From Cristatella mucedo (Eukaryota > Bryozoa > Phylactolaemata > Cristatellidae): a stretch of DNA of 64,000 bases. The stretch covers positions 61,001-125,000 of the forward strand of contig WPIO01000190.1 of the NCBI GenBank assembly GCA_009760855.2. Reading direction: 5' to 3'. A model generated the notes under the pieces. The model searched no databases. It was not told the origin of the DNA and worked only from the letters and a program-made list of their open reading frames with translations. A program made the position numbers and the translations under genes. Below are positions 9,770 to 22,425 of this stretch, one piece after another (the first letter of the stretch is position 1; each line of letters begins with the position of its first letter).

Positions 9770-10267
9770 ATCTTTCTCATCCCGCGCATTTCGTCACCGC
9801 CTTCTAGGCGGTCTTGTCGGCTGCGTCATCACTCCTAGTGTGCCGTCGGGTCTCGGAGAGAAAAATCCTGCCCGGCGGCCGGGTTTGACTTCTTTGAAAA
9901 AATCAATGGAAGCGTAAACCGCTCGTCCGATTAGATGTGGCCTTCAGAAGCCTGCGTTCTCTGCGTAGACAATAGCGGCCGTAGGGTTGACCGAACTCGT
10001 GCCATCTGTGGCCGCCTATTCGGCGATATCTGTAGGCAATTTTTAATCTACCCGGAGGGTCCGTACAAACGTAATTGGTGCCAAAATAAATAACCGCCCA
10101 ACCCTCGATTTATTTAGCAATAAGGCCACAGCACGAGCGGTAGATGATCTAATGCCGGTAGCTCGAGACATCTTTCCCAACTATTGTTAACTTCCGCTAT
10201 TCACGCTAGTGAGAACTCCAACGAGTTTTAGGGTTACATCGAATGGATTAGTATGCCAAATCGCCAC
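9770..10267 (+). repeat. Segmental duplication, copy 2
   Basis: This is the partner of 8,560-9,237, in the same orientation, offset by about 1,030 bases for the main 300-base block and by about 1,200 for the weaker left block. The difference in offset means an insertion or deletion has occurred between the two blocks in one copy. Confidence 0.75.
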
Positions 10268-11529
10268 CAGTGCATAGTATATGCGCATCAAAGACCAAAA
10301 GCATGCTGCATAAGTGAGCAGCCTTCTCGGCATACTGCTCAAGGTGGCGAGGCCTCCGGCTAGAGATCCGACCACTTCCTCGTTCAGCGACAAATGAGCC
10401 GGTGAAGAGTCCTTGGGTTGTGGCTCGGTGGAACCAGCCCGCAAAGGAGAAGGAGGATTACTGGCATCGCTTGCATCGTCAGCAGCCGCTCTGCTGTCTG
10501 TCGGTATACCTGAGACAGTTCTATTTGGTGGAGATAATGGGACTGGGTCGCCTTATAGCGACCGGACGATTAGCGGACATCGGAAATGTACGAGCTGGGC
10601 TGTTGGTCGCTGCTTACTCACAAACTCATCTGCTCTCCTGACACTGCTAGGCTTAGTCGTCGTCATGTGTTTTCACAGCGAGATCACTTTTCACAGCGAG
10701 ACTCTGCTCAACGACACGTTTGTGAAAACATTAAAGGTCAAGTTCGACAGCCGCCGTCTTTTTTATTTCAACCAGTCACTGCTGTACTAGAGTCGATGTT
10801 CGGGACGCATAGGCTACACTTTGTTGGCCTTGTACCGCCCGAATGCCAAGTTGAGAAGCACCCACCGTATACAGCATGATGGGAAGCGTCACGTCGCATA
10901 AGCAAAGAAGGGAAGGGTCAATTACAAGGCTTTTCATTAACGTCACTAGAGGCGTTGTTAGCGTGGTTGGTTTCCCAGCAAAACGGGCTCACTGCCTGCG
11001 TCAAGTGTCGCAAACGTGTAGACACTTCAGCTAACTTAGGGCTAAGCTGGGCTAAGTAATTAGCCATAGTCTGTAGGCGCCAGACCTTATGATGGCGACA
11101 TGGTAAAATCTACGATCGCTTCCACTTTCAAGAGGGTTTGACTTTATTCTCCCGGCGAATAAGACATGGCCAGGGTAAGGAATCTCAGTCAGTCCGGCCA
11201 AACTTGCACTTCTCTGCAGCAAGGCCTAGGCTGCTCACATAACACTCGAACTGATCCTTGAAATTCGTCCACTCCAACGAAGTAGTAGACTGCACTGAAA
11301 ATACGCGGGGCGGGATCAACCATTGCAACGGCATATTTATAGTGAACGAGTTTATTGGACTTCTGACATCACGTTAAGTCAGCACGCGGCGTAAAAGCTG
11401 CCAAGATGAATGTTGTATTCACAGTGTTTCTGTTTAAAGCCAGCCGCGCCTGCACATTGCAAATTGAATTAGCTTTACTACTCGCTCCGTTAAACAGTCA
11501 TTCCAAACAATGCGGTGGGCGATTCTGTA
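10268..11529. other. No gene recognised
   Basis: Open stretches on the plus strand at 10,402-10,879 overlap one another in different frames and show no motif. I find no repeat family or splice structure that I can support. Confidence 0.4.
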
Positions 11530-11622
11530 TCGCCACTGCAAGCGGTGGTGATTGCCGTAAAGGCTCTTCTGTTGCTATACGAAAAAGAGGCTGTTTAATC
11601 AGCTAGGATTTATTTTATTCAG
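11530..11622 (+). mobile_element. tRNA-type SINE family 2, 3' part
   Basis: The sequence GTGGTGATTGCCGTAAAGGC, TCTTCTGTTGCTATACG and AAAAAGAGGCTGTTTAATCA matches the 3' body of the SINE inserted at 20,712-20,901. The tRNA-like head is missing. Confidence 0.75.
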
Positions 11623-12099
11623 TGGTCTTGCACCCTGAGAATACAACTATAATCCTGCTGATAATTTTAACTAGTGTCCAGCAGACGTAGTGCACGTGGC
11701 ACAGCAACCTGGTCCAGGATTCGCTGCCTTTATTCACTCCGCCCTCAATTAGGTGAAGTGCCCCTAATATAATATGTCTGCTGCGACGTTCCCCCGTCGT
11801 AATTAATCCGGACACAAACTTCAATACGCTTTAAGCAGACATGTGACGCATTTACTTCGTCGTCCACGTAGGATTGACCTTTGCTGCTGCTGCCACAGAC
11901 GGTGAACATGCTGTGACTAGTAATCAATATTAGCCTCTAATTTTCGGCCGTCCAGCATAGGCACCGTCAGAAAACAACTCGAGAGTTTCTTCCCTAATAT
12001 AACAATATAATTCATTTGCGTAGCGTCCAAAGAGAACCGTACCTCCATACAGATACTACGCATATGCAACGGAGCTCGAGCTGACTACCTCAGTAATCC

Positions 12100-12152
12100 A
12101 ATACATTCTCCTTGACCTTGGTCGAGCCGAGCACGTTAATCACCAGGCAGAG
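12100..12152 (-). mobile_element. SINE family 1 fragment
   Basis: A minus-strand piece carries the segment TTGACCTTGGTCGAGCCGAG seen in other minus-strand copies (31,241 region). Only the middle of the tRNA-like head remains. Confidence 0.5.
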
Positions 12153-12299
12153 CAGCGCGTAGTGATTTCGTCAGTAGCTGAGGATTGTTTTTTCCCGTTT
12201 CGCTCTCGCTCCGCCAACTTCGCCACTTCGCCTCCGCACCAGTGTAAATAGCTCAGGGCTCCATGGTCATCGTGGAATCTTGATTTTCATTTCTTTCAG

Positions 12300-14683
12300 G
12301 ATCAACGATGTGCTGACGGCAAAAGCGGTCGAGAGGCCGAGAAGCTATGGCGGGCGCTCGCCTGCATTTTCATGTTCGTTGCGGTCGCAGTCGCTGTCAC
12401 ATTTGCGATCTACGCATCGTCGCTGCCCGCAAAGCACGTCTTTCCTGAGCTAGCGTCATCCTCGCTGCCACCGCCGACGTGCGGCGCCAGCGGCGGCGGC
12501 AGCGGTCCGACTCTCACTCCGGCGGCCAAGCTCACTCGAAACCGATCGAACGGTGTCTACGGCGGGCTGAGCGAGAACGACTACATCGCGATCACCGACT
12601 TCCTTCTCGGTCGCAGCGAGCTAAACTTGACGTCCAGCTTGAAGGCCACGCTCAATTCCAACTACATATTCATGGTGGAAGACCACCTGCCGCCGAAGAG
12701 CGACGCTCTCGCCTATGTGGAGGGCCGATCGTCGGCGAGCCCCGAGCGTCGAGCCAAGGTCGTCATCTTCCACGGTGCGACACACCCGAAGACGGTCAGG
12801 GAGTACCTCGTATCACCGCTTCAAGGCCCCTCCAATGTCGTTGCTCTGGACGCGCCGATTCCGGCAGGCCCGTCGACGAAGTGGTCGAGCAGCCGGCGAT
12901 AGCGTCATTCCTTCGGCGAGAGCTGCGAGGCGCGAAAGAGCTGCTCAGGAGCAGCTTCGGCCAGTGGATTGGCGACGACTGCGGCGTCGCGTGCCTGTCC
13001 GCCGTGGCGAGCCCGCGGGTCAGTCCCGATTCGGACGATCGACTGCTCTACGTTGGAGTCTTCCTGAATCCGGCGAGCGTCGAGGGCAACTACTTGTACC
13101 GCGTGCCGCTGCAGATTGTTCTTCGCGCCACCGACGTCTCCGATCGCTTCGATCTCAAGTACATCTACTACGACCATCGGCGCTACGACTCCGTCGCCGC
13201 GCTGCTCGACGCCATCTCGTCGGGTGCGCTCCAGCCGCTGAAGCCGTTCGCCACCGATCGACTTCGCGGTCGCTACGCGTCGCCGAGGAGGCGCGGCCCG
13301 AACGTCAATCCGGGCGGCGTCAAGCCTCCAGTGCAGCATCTGCCGCAGGGTCCGCGCTTTGCCCTCGACGGACGACACGTCGATTATCTGAGCTGGTCGT
13401 TCGATGTGTACTTTCGAACGACAAGCGGTCTGGCGCTGCACAACGTCAAGTACGGCCAGCAGAGCATCGCCTACGAGATCAGCATGCAGGACGTGATCGT
13501 CTTGTACAGTGGTGTCGAGCCGTTCAACTTCTTCCAGTCGTTTTACGACAGCGGATTCTCGCTGGGAGGCCGAAACCTGCCGCTGCTTCGCGGGGCCGAC
13601 TGTCCGTCCGACGCGGTCTATCTCGACAATTACATTCTGACTCACGCTCTTGCCAAGCCGCGATGGCTGAAGGACGCCGCCTGTATTTTCGAGCAGAGGA
13701 ACTCGGTGCCTCTGCGACGTCACTACTCAGAGAACTTCTTTGACGGTACGTACAACTTCGCCTTCAGCTTGCCCGACAATGTGCTCATCGTCCGACAAAT
13801 CCTGACAATCTGGAACTACGACTACATATTCGACTACGAGTTCCATCAGAACGGTGTTATCGAAACGAAAGTGTCGTCGTCGGGTTACGTCATCGTCACC
13901 AACTCGCCGGACCGACGCTACGGCTATCCGATCGAGGAGACAGTGCGCACACTCGCCAACGTGCACTCACACATGTTTAACTTTCGCTACGATCTCGACG
14001 TCGCCGGCCGAAAGAACCGTCTGACATCAATCAGGATCGAGCTGGAAAGCACGTCGAATCCGGTTATGGCCGGCCAGTTCAAGCAGGCGGTCGTGGCAGA
14101 GAAGAGGGCGAGAACGGAGCGCGAATCGCTGGTGCCATTTGACTTCTCACAGCCGCAGTATTACACCGTTCAGAGTGACGGAGAGCGAAACGCGGCGGGT
14201 CAGCCGAAGGGCTACCGCATTCAGTCGAACCACTTTGCCCACGCGCTCCTGCCCGACGACAACCCGCAGATGAGGGGAGCATCGTGGACAAGAACCAAGA
14301 TGGCCGTCACCAGGTACAAGGATGACGAGCGAAGCACGGCTTCGCTGTACACGCAGGCCGATCCGAAGCGTCCGGTCGTGGACTTCGAGGAGTTCTACGC
14401 CGACGACGAGTCGATCGACGGCGAAGACATCGTGGCTTGGGCGACGGTCGGCATGCACCACATCCCGTCGCTCGAGGACGTGCCGGTGACGACGACTCCC
14501 GGGCGGACGCTGTCCGTCGCGCTCGTGCCTTTCAACTTCTTCGACGAGGACCCGTCGATCGGGTCGAGCGATGCGTTCGTCGCGTTGAAGAGCGACAAAG
14601 GCGAGCCGACTGCGGTATTTGCCCACCTCAACAAGACGGAGCCGTGCTTGCTAGTCGAAGGCGACGTCTCCCTGCGAGTGTAG
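12300..14683 (+). pseudogene. Copper amine oxidase copy 1, one frameshift
   Basis: Copper amine oxidases oxidise primary amines to aldehydes with release of ammonia and peroxide. The exon follows a good acceptor (TTTCTTTCAG ending 12,299) and opens in phase. A hydrophobic anchor (LACIFMFVAVAVAVTFAIYA) follows, so the product would be membrane-bound or secreted. The first part is in one frame to about 12,855. From there to the TAG at 14,681-14,683 the reading frame is shifted by one base. Catalytic Asp is in FYDSGFSLG (13,547). The topaquinone Tyr is in WNYDY (13,817). Copper ligands are HSH (13,964 and 13,970) and the second His of GMHHIP (about 14,459). Everything else aligns with copy 2 at 24.8 kb. 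The single lost base may be real or a sequence error; if an error, the gene is functional. The first coding exon was not found. Confidence 0.85.
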
Positions 14684-15328
<645 letters not shown>

Positions 15329-15883
15329 ATTAAGTTCGTGAAAGTCGACCGCGGATGGGCAAGCGTCGCGTCTGTCAAGCGTCGCCTGGGAGCGCGCGAA
15401 CGAAAATGGAGCGGGGAGCGGAGAGGTCTCGTCTTCTTGTCCGCGGCTCGCGCCTCCTTCGCTCACATCCGTCGCGTAGAGAGCGTAGGCGTCTCGAATA
15501 AAAAGCCCGTTTCTGCGAGCCCGATCTTTTGCGTTGCGTCCCGCAGTTGAACGCTCGAGCTCTTTGAGATCCGGATGCCTCCGAGGGAGCAGTCGAAGCG
15601 CGTTAGATTGGCGAAGATGGACCGCAGCAAGCGGTCAGCTTTCGCCCGCCGAACTGCTACCGCGCTACTGCGAGGAGCTGCAACGGCGAGTTCGCGAACG
15701 GAGCCCGCGGCACTGCTCCCCTACGAGTCACGCGGGCGGCGGGGGTGGGGGGTGTTTCGGGCTGCGCTCGCGGTGCTGGCTTATCTGTGCAGCCGCGGCG
15801 AGGTCGACATTCGGCGCATCAAATTAGAGGAGATTTATCGAACTTGCGAAGCCTCAGCAGGCAAAAAAGAGGCGAAAGCAGTC

Positions 15884-17075
15884 AATGTAATGTAGTTTAC
15901 TTTCGTCTGTAACTCGCAAAGCCACAAAGACTATGTGGGCGTTACGCAGGAGAGTTTTTTTTTAGCCCACTCACAGCCTCGGCGGCTTTCGGTATGCTTT
16001 CGGTAGCCGACAGACTTAATCTCACGCGTTAAAGAGAAGGTGAGAAGCATTGCTGAGTCAGGAGAGTAGCTGAGGTAGCGAGTAGCATGGAAGTAGCAGT
16101 TTGTGACGGCTGGAAAAATGTGCCTAGTCGGCAGCAGAAGTGTAGCTGTCGTTGCGTAAGAATCGTGGAAGCGAGTTCCACAGTCTAGGACCTGCAGAGC
16201 TGAAGCTTCTGTCACAAACGGTCTTTAGGCATAGGAATGGAACAGCTTAATTATTGTCCATATAGGAACCTAGAGCACGAACAGGCTGAAACTGGTGCAA
16301 CAGTTCAGCTTGGTATGGAGGAGCCAAGCCGTGGCGGGCCTTGTGGGTCAGCGTAAGAACTTTGTTCCGTATCCTTCGATCAACCCGCGGCCATCCTAGC
16401 TCTTTTAGCAAAGGAAAGACATGGTCAAACCTCTGGGGTTCGAAAACTAGCCCTGCAGCCTTAGTCATAGCCCGCTGTAGCAGCCAAGTGGCTTTTTTTC
16501 GATAGCCCAGCCAAAAGGGAATAACAATAATGTAGCCAGACAGAACTAAGGAGCTGGTCAAATTCTTTGCGAGCTACCGTGGAATACAGTTGCTAGTCTT
16601 TGATGAGGATCGGACGAGATGGCTAGCTGTGGAAGTAGTCTTCTAAAAGAAGCTTTCAAACTGTAGGCAGCTGTCGAAGACAACATTTAGATTCAAGCAC
16701 GTGGTGATGGTCGCACAGCAGCAACATCTAATAGAAAACCAAAGCCTTCTAGTCCAGCCACACGCTTGGGTTGCCTTATGAGCAGCGTTTCCGTTTTATC
16801 GTCGTTTAGTTTAAGGAATTGTCGTCAGCACAAAGTGATTACGTATTGCACAGGCCTGAATAACATTTACCGGCGGTCGATTACAAATGGAGAACATCAA
16901 AGAACCGACGACGAACCCTTGACGGATTCCACATTTGAATTTCTGGTGGATGAGACCTGACCCATACATCACAAAGACTGAACACGGTCGAACAAGTACG
17001 ATTTAAACCACGCAAGTGCCTCGTCGTCCAGATCGGCCGATGTCCTTAATCGTTTAAGTATTAATACTAGCGTCT
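15884..17075 (-). mobile_element. LINE family B, 5'-truncated, minus strand
   Basis: On the minus strand the element reads from a reverse transcriptase segment (DDEALAWFKSYLFDRVQSL, about 17,060-16,970) through a thumb-like C-terminal region (LTHKARHGLAPPYQAELLHQ, about 16,290-16,340). It continues to the family end, with a tail of TACATTACAT near 15,884-15,893. Several stops and shifts break it. It belongs to the same family as 50,800-52,102. Confidence 0.8.
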
Positions 17076-17877
17076 CCAAACGGCCGCTGCTGCCGCCGCG
17101 CCAGGCCGGCGGTGCCGCCGCCGCGCGCGGCGCCCACTTCGCCCGGCGGCGGCGGCGGACGATTACAGTGCCCTTCATCCTTGCAGCGGCTGACAGCTGT
17201 CCGAGAAGAGCGGCGACTCGACTGCCGTTTTGTGAGTCGCCTGCGGCCTCGGCTTACGAAAGGCTGTCGCCTCCACGCCACCCAAGCTGCTGTCGCGTCG
17301 CGTCACTTTCCGCCGCTGCGACGTTTTTCGCAATTGACTGCGACAGATCTCGCAGTGAAGCGTCAGCCGGATGGACCGTAACTTTTAGTTTCGCCGGCAC
17401 GATAACATGAAAAGATGGAGGACGGTTACGGAAAAGCCAGAGTGATCGCTGTCTGCTCTGGTTCCGTCACCGTTTCTCTCTTTCTGTTGCTGTTTGCCGC
17501 TCAATCAGTGCTTCTTTTTTTCTATCTCCCCGCTTTTCTGTTTCTCTGTCGCTGTCACTCTGTGCGTCCATAACTCGGCTTTCGTCTCTGTCTCGACGCG
17601 CCGCCATTTGGTGGTGGGCTCGCTGTGTGTGTTGACCTGTGCCGGCCGGCGTTCGATGCACAGAAAGCGATAAGACGCATCTCCAGAGGCCACGCACGTC
17701 CGCCGTCCTTTAAACGCTGTCGCGCCGCCCTCACGGACGCCCCCGAGAGCTGCGCCGCGTGCACTCAGCTCCCCGAAATCGTCCTTGCCACCCCACAAGG
17801 CATCCGCACAGCTGTCCCATCCGACAGCGACCCCGCGGTATGGACGCGCGAGCTCGGCAATCCGTGAGAGAAAGAGC

Positions 17878-17882
<5 letters not shown>
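17076..17882. other. GC-rich DNA, no gene recognised
   Basis: The span is rich in CpG and short CGG runs (17,140-17,160). Overlapping open stretches in several frames show no motif. It might be a CpG island, but no transcript structure can be supported. Confidence 0.35.

Positions 17883-17969
<87 letters not shown>
17883..17969. repeat. (GA)n microsatellite
   Basis: An uninterrupted GA run of about 87 bases is followed by a G7 run. Confidence 0.97.
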
Positions 17970-17972
<3 letters not shown>

Positions 17973-18493
17973 GGGGGTCAAGCGCGGTGCATGCTGAGCA
18001 GGGTAGTGAGGGGAGGCGTGGCTTCGTAATTGACCACTCGTCGGACCGCAACCGTCGCTGCGGTGGCCCGCGCCAGCTGCCACAAAGAACGCGGGCAACT
18101 GCCATGGACTAAAGGTCACGCATGACCTGCTCCACCTTGAGAAGAATCAACCTGACCAGGTGCTCAACTAACGGGCATTACAGCCTCCGGCCTTGTACCG
18201 CTCTCCGATGGCCGCCCGCGTCGCGGAGAACGTCGCCCTCTACCATCAGCGTGGCGAGGTAATCGTGCTGCCGCTGCCGCCGCCGCCTCTTCGTGTCGGT
18301 TCGAAGACGTTCACTCGTCCCGCGACGACCTGCGGCTCGCGCGCCTGCCTCGCGTACCGGCTCTCCGATCGACGCCGCACTTTCCGTTGAGGCCGAGCTC
18401 TTCCAGCGAGTCTCCCAAGTGCCGCGGCAGCTGCCGAGCGCTTCTGCTGCTGCCCGGCTCACCATTTGGCTAAGGCTTGCGCTCGGCACTCTC

Positions 18494-18562
18494 GCCCGCC
18501 GCCGCCGTCGCCGCCGCCGCCACCGCCGCCGCCACCGCCGCTGCCACCGCCGCCGCCCCCTC
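18494..18562. repeat. Imperfect (CCG)n tract
   Basis: CCG and CCA/CTG triplets run for about 70 bases. They sit inside a longer GC-rich region (18,180-18,900) that has no supported gene. Confidence 0.85.
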
Positions 18563-19377
18563 GGCCTAGCCTTATCGCCGACCGACGCTCGGTCGATCGG
18601 CGCTTCTCAAACGCGAAGGCCCGCGCGTCTCGGACAGCCGCCGCTGCCGATAAAGTCAACAACCGCCGATAGCCGGCGCCAGCGTCCTGTCAGCGACGCT
18701 GGCGCCGCCTCTAGCGAAGGCGTTTCCCCCCAGCGATCCTTGGCTGTACTCGGTAACGATGTGCTCATTCTACGGATGCGGCCAGATCTGCGCTTGGGAA
18801 ACGATTGGCCAATCGTTTCGCTCGTCGCGGGCCGCGCTGAACCGCGATAGCCAGTCGCAGGGGCCGCACCGTTGCTCGCGCGCTCCTGCACGATAGCCGA
18901 ACCCAAACGAGGACATTCCAACATCCCAGGAGCAAGTCCGCGCGCTTGACTTATAGCTCCGATATTCGACAGCTCGAAGTTGCTAGAGAGTTTATAAGCG
19001 GCTCTTGAGTTAGGATCGCTACGAACCGTACATTTCATAACTTTTGGATTGGATCTCCGTGGCTCCTCCCGCGGCTGATTTTCCCGCGGCTAATTTCCTC
19101 CCGATCTGAGATTTAGCTGCGATATAACTACGTAGCGTCGCGAAACCACCGTAAAACTGCTGGGTCTCCCACGCCGGCGGCTGCCTTAGCTACGCCGGCG
19201 GCTACTAACCTGCATGTTGGTTATGATCGTCAGCAGCTTTAATGGCTTCGTCATCGTAGATCAAATGCATTCCTAGATATTAATGTTGTTGCTAAGATTC
19301 ATGAACTATGCATTAACAAAAGAAAAGCACCCCGAAGCCGCCGTGGTGGCCGGAACCGCCAGGTCAGACGCCGCTCG

Positions 19378-20289
19378 TTGGGCGGGAACTACGAGCTGAG
19401 TCCCCGCTCATTTGGTATTCCTAGCATTGTCTCGAACCACTCAGCTCGCTCCCCCACATGCGTCGCTGTAAATCTCTCTAACTTAGTGGTCATCAGACCT
19501 GTTGTAACTCCGTCGGCCAGACTGAACGCTTGCCTTTGGAATCCTCGCTCAATGCGCAATAAACCTCTGGTAATAAGCGACCTTATTTCTGAAAATGGTA
19601 TCGACGTGCTCGTCCTAACTGAAACTTGGCTAAAATCGATAAACTACCCGACAATTAAAGGCGCTACCCCATCTGACTTTTCGTTCTTTCACACCCCTAG
19701 ATCCATAAAAACTGGAGGTGGAGTTGCTGTTATCGTGCGCTCGAAACTCGACTTCAAGCCATTTGCAGAACCCTCGAACCAGCCTTTTCAATCAATTGTC
19801 TTGGTCTCATCCGAAAAGAAGCTACCGATAGTGGCAGTAGTCTATCTCCCACCAGGTACCAAATCCTCCTTTATCTCAGATTTCTCTGATCTCATTTCGA
19901 TTCTGTGTGCAAGAAATCGATCCTTCCTCGCTATGAGTGATTTCAACGTTCACTTTGATAACTTATCTGACGCTTTCAGCACCGAATTGTGTGCATTGAC
20001 TGACTCATTGTCTCTTGTGGCTCATGTGCATGGCCCTACTCACACCAAGGGTCACACACTCGACCAGATTTTCTCATACAACTGCACTTTGTCATCACCA
20101 ATTATTACCAAATCCTGCTTATCTGACCACATGCAGATCTCATTCAATCTACAGTGTGTGCCCACCTCCTCTTCTAAAATAACCTGTGAATCGCGAAACC
20201 TCAAGACCCTCGACATCGATGCTGTCCGTGGAGAATATCTGTTTCACCTGTGCTGCTCAGTCCTCCCTCCGATCTGTCATCATTGGTAG
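19378..20289 (+). pseudogene. LINE endonuclease domain (copy 1)
   Basis: The frame reads 303 codons with the endonuclease motifs listed for the parent element. The usual catalytic GDFN is SDFN, which would be expected to harm nicking activity. It ends at a TAG at 20,287-20,289, where an intact element would continue towards the reverse transcriptase. Confidence 0.85.
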
Positions 20290-20711
20290 ATAGCTACAAC
20301 ACGACACTAGCTGACACGCTCGACGAGTTTGCACCTCTGACAAAGCGCACTGTGCGCCCCGCCCGGACGGCCCATGGTTTACCACAGACATTAAACTAGC
20401 CTACTATTAAGCTAACTAGCCTACTAGCCTTTTACTAAGACTACTGTAGGTCGTACCAATCGATCCATGCAAAGGCCAAGTCTAGCTTCTATAAAAGCAT
20501 TGTTGAATCACAGATGCACAATCCAAAAATGCTGATGTCAACGATCAACCATCTCCTCAAACGCTCCCAGATTATCTCCTTACCTTATGATCCTTGTGAT
20601 GATCTAGTCGATCGCTTCTCTCGATTCTGTGTGCAGAAGATAGACAAGATCAGGGAATCCATCCCTGCGATGACAACATCCCCACTAGAATGCTGTTCCC
20701 CGATTCCTGGC

Positions 20712-20901
20712 TACAACTTTGGTGAGCCGTAATGGCTCACTAGGTAATCTTTTCACGACCTCGGCCCCGAGGTCGTGGGTTCGAATCCTGCGGTGGGCGA
20801 TCCTTTCTCGCTTCTGTAAGCTGTGGTGATTGCCGCAAAGGCTCTTCTGTCGCTGTACAAAAAGAGGCTGTTAAATCAGCTAGCATTTATTTATTTACCT
20901 C
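20712..20901 (+). mobile_element. tRNA-type SINE family 2, inserted in LINE
   Basis: The head has pol III-like boxes: an A-box-like GGCTCACTAGG and a B-box GGGTTCGAATCCTGC at about 20,778-20,792. The body ends GAGGCTGTTAAATCAGCTAG then (ATTT)n. Copy 2 of the LINE (43,255-43,275) lacks this insert, which gives precise boundaries within a few bases. Other copies are at 11,530, 41,416 and 58,545. Confidence 0.88.
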
Positions 20902-20902
20902 A

Positions 20903-21934
20903 ATGTCTACATTTAAGCAGGTCACTAGTGATCTAGTCCTGAAGTTCGTATCTCAATCAAAGGTGACAGCAAGTCCTCTTGACCCTATTCCCACTGTCCT
21001 GCTCCTACGTTGCATTGATCTGCTGCTGCCATGCATAACTAGCATCATTAATATGTCATTAGCCTCAGGTCATGTCCCAGCACTTTTCAAAAAAGCTGTA
21101 GTCAGGCCACTTCTCAAGAAAGCGACACTCGACCAAGAGAACTTGAGCAACTACCGCCCAGTTTCCCTTCTACCATTCCTATCAAAGACATTGGAACGGG
21201 TCGTGGCGGACCAGCTGAACTCATATATCGAAACCTCACACCCAGCTAGTAAGTTCCAGTCTGGCTTTAGAGCTAATCACTCCACAGAGTCAGCATTGCT
21301 TCGGGTATACAACAACCTACTTAGTAATGCAGACATGAGTAGAGTGTCCCTGCTTATTTTGCTCGATCTTTCGGCAGCTTTTGATACCATCGATCACAAA
21401 GTTCTTCTAGAACGCCTCTCATCTCGCCTGGGCATCACTGGCACTGCTCTGCAGTGGTTCAGGTCCTATCTCAGTGGGAGACTCCAGAGTATTGACGTGA
21501 ATGGACAAAGATCATCTGAGGTACCTCTGAAATATGTGGTACCTCAGGGCTCCGTGCTAGGTCTGGTTCTTTTCACGGTTTATACTCTGCCTCTTGCTGA
21601 TGTGATTGCCAAGCACAATCTAGGCTTTCACTTCTATGCGGATGACACGCAGTTGTACCTTTGCTTTGATCCCTCCCAGCCTTCGAGCACCTCGAATTCT
21701 CTCAACTCGCTAGCTGCATGCATTGATGACATCCGCACATGGATGGCAGCAAATTTTCTAAAACTAAACGATGATAAAACTAACTTACTAGTTATGGGTA
21801 AACCCAGTGTGATTCACAAATTGGAAAGGCTGATGCTCAAAATTGGCTCTGACAGCTTATCTCCTGTTGAATCAGCTCGAAAGCTAGGTGTCATACATAT
21901 TCCAAAGCGACCTCTCGTTAGACGACTATATTAG
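20903..21934 (+). pseudogene. LINE reverse transcriptase domain (copy 1)
   Basis: A 343-codon frame carries the fingers, palm and thumb of a LINE reverse transcriptase, including the catalytic YADD (about 21,637-21,648). VPQGSVLGLVLF replaces the common VLGPVLF. A one-base shift near 21,890 sends the end into another frame, which continues at 21,888-22,100. Confidence 0.9.
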
Positions 21935-22102
21935 CTCCACAGTCAAATCTGCCTATTTTCAGCTTCATAACATTGCTAAAATTCGGGCTTGTTTAGATAG
22001 GGATACCACATCTAAGTTGGTCCATGCATTCGTGACATCCTATCTCGACTTCTGCAACTCACTGCTTACTGGCCTACCAGTATGTGCGATCAAGCGATTG
22101 CA

Positions 22103-22425
22103 CGTGACGCGGCGTGCTACTTACTCAACCGAGCCCTTTCCCCCGGCGGTCGCTTGCGGCTGGCTGTGTATGGCCGTAGATATCTGCTCATAGAATGGCC
22201 CGCCTCTTGTTTCGCTGCGCTGCATCCGGTAGAATTGCATCGCCTTTTTCATCGCCAGAATGCGGCTGGTACGGGCGGAATGTGTCTGTCTGGCGTTAGA
22301 TGTAGCGCCCAATGTCGACAGCCTGATGAGGGCAGATAAGGCACACCCAGCCATATATGGAGTGAATTAGTTATCTAATAGGGCTATAAAAATGTCTTGC
22401 TGGTATTATTATTATTATTACTCTT
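22103..22425 (+). other. Chimeric 3' segment ending in a LINE-like tail
   Basis: After the abrupt end of LINE homology at 22,102 the sequence is GC-rich and unlike the other LINE copies. It ends GTTATCTAATAGGGCTATA then (ATT)n at 22,405-22,422, a decayed version of the family tail. It could be an insertion, an unrelated repeat or a different LINE subfamily 3' end. Confidence 0.4.

Larger units (their letters stand above)
19150..22102 (+). mobile_element. LINE family A, copy 1 (endonuclease plus reverse transcriptase)
   Basis: This L2/CR1-group LINE carries an apurinic-type endonuclease (19,378-20,289) and a reverse transcriptase (20,903-21,934). Endonuclease landmarks are NACLWNPRSMRNK, LTETWLKS, HTPRSIKTGGGVAV and LSDHMQISF. 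The catalytic GDFN box reads SDFN here, and copy 2 keeps GDFN. Reverse transcriptase landmarks are NYRPVSLLPFLSK, LDLSAAFDTIDH, VPQGSVLG and FHFYADDTQLYL. It is dead: a stop and deletion lie between the domains (about 20,288 and 20,350-20,450), a SINE sits at 20,712-20,901, and a frameshift at about 21,895 cuts the C-terminus. Homology with copy 2 stops abruptly at 22,102. Confidence 0.92.

Noticed and set aside
12715-13743. Open frames on both strands within amine oxidase copy 1
   Set aside because: They are shadow frames of a GC-rich coding region; only the frame with the amine oxidase motifs is real.
15575-15895. Basic 106-codon frame between a microsatellite and a LINE
   Set aside because: It runs into the LINE tail at 15,884, has no motif and no splice context.
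18293-18850. Arg/Pro-rich open frame of 185 codons
   Set aside because: It is explained by a (CCG)n tract and GC-rich composition; no motif, and overlapping frames are open on both strands.
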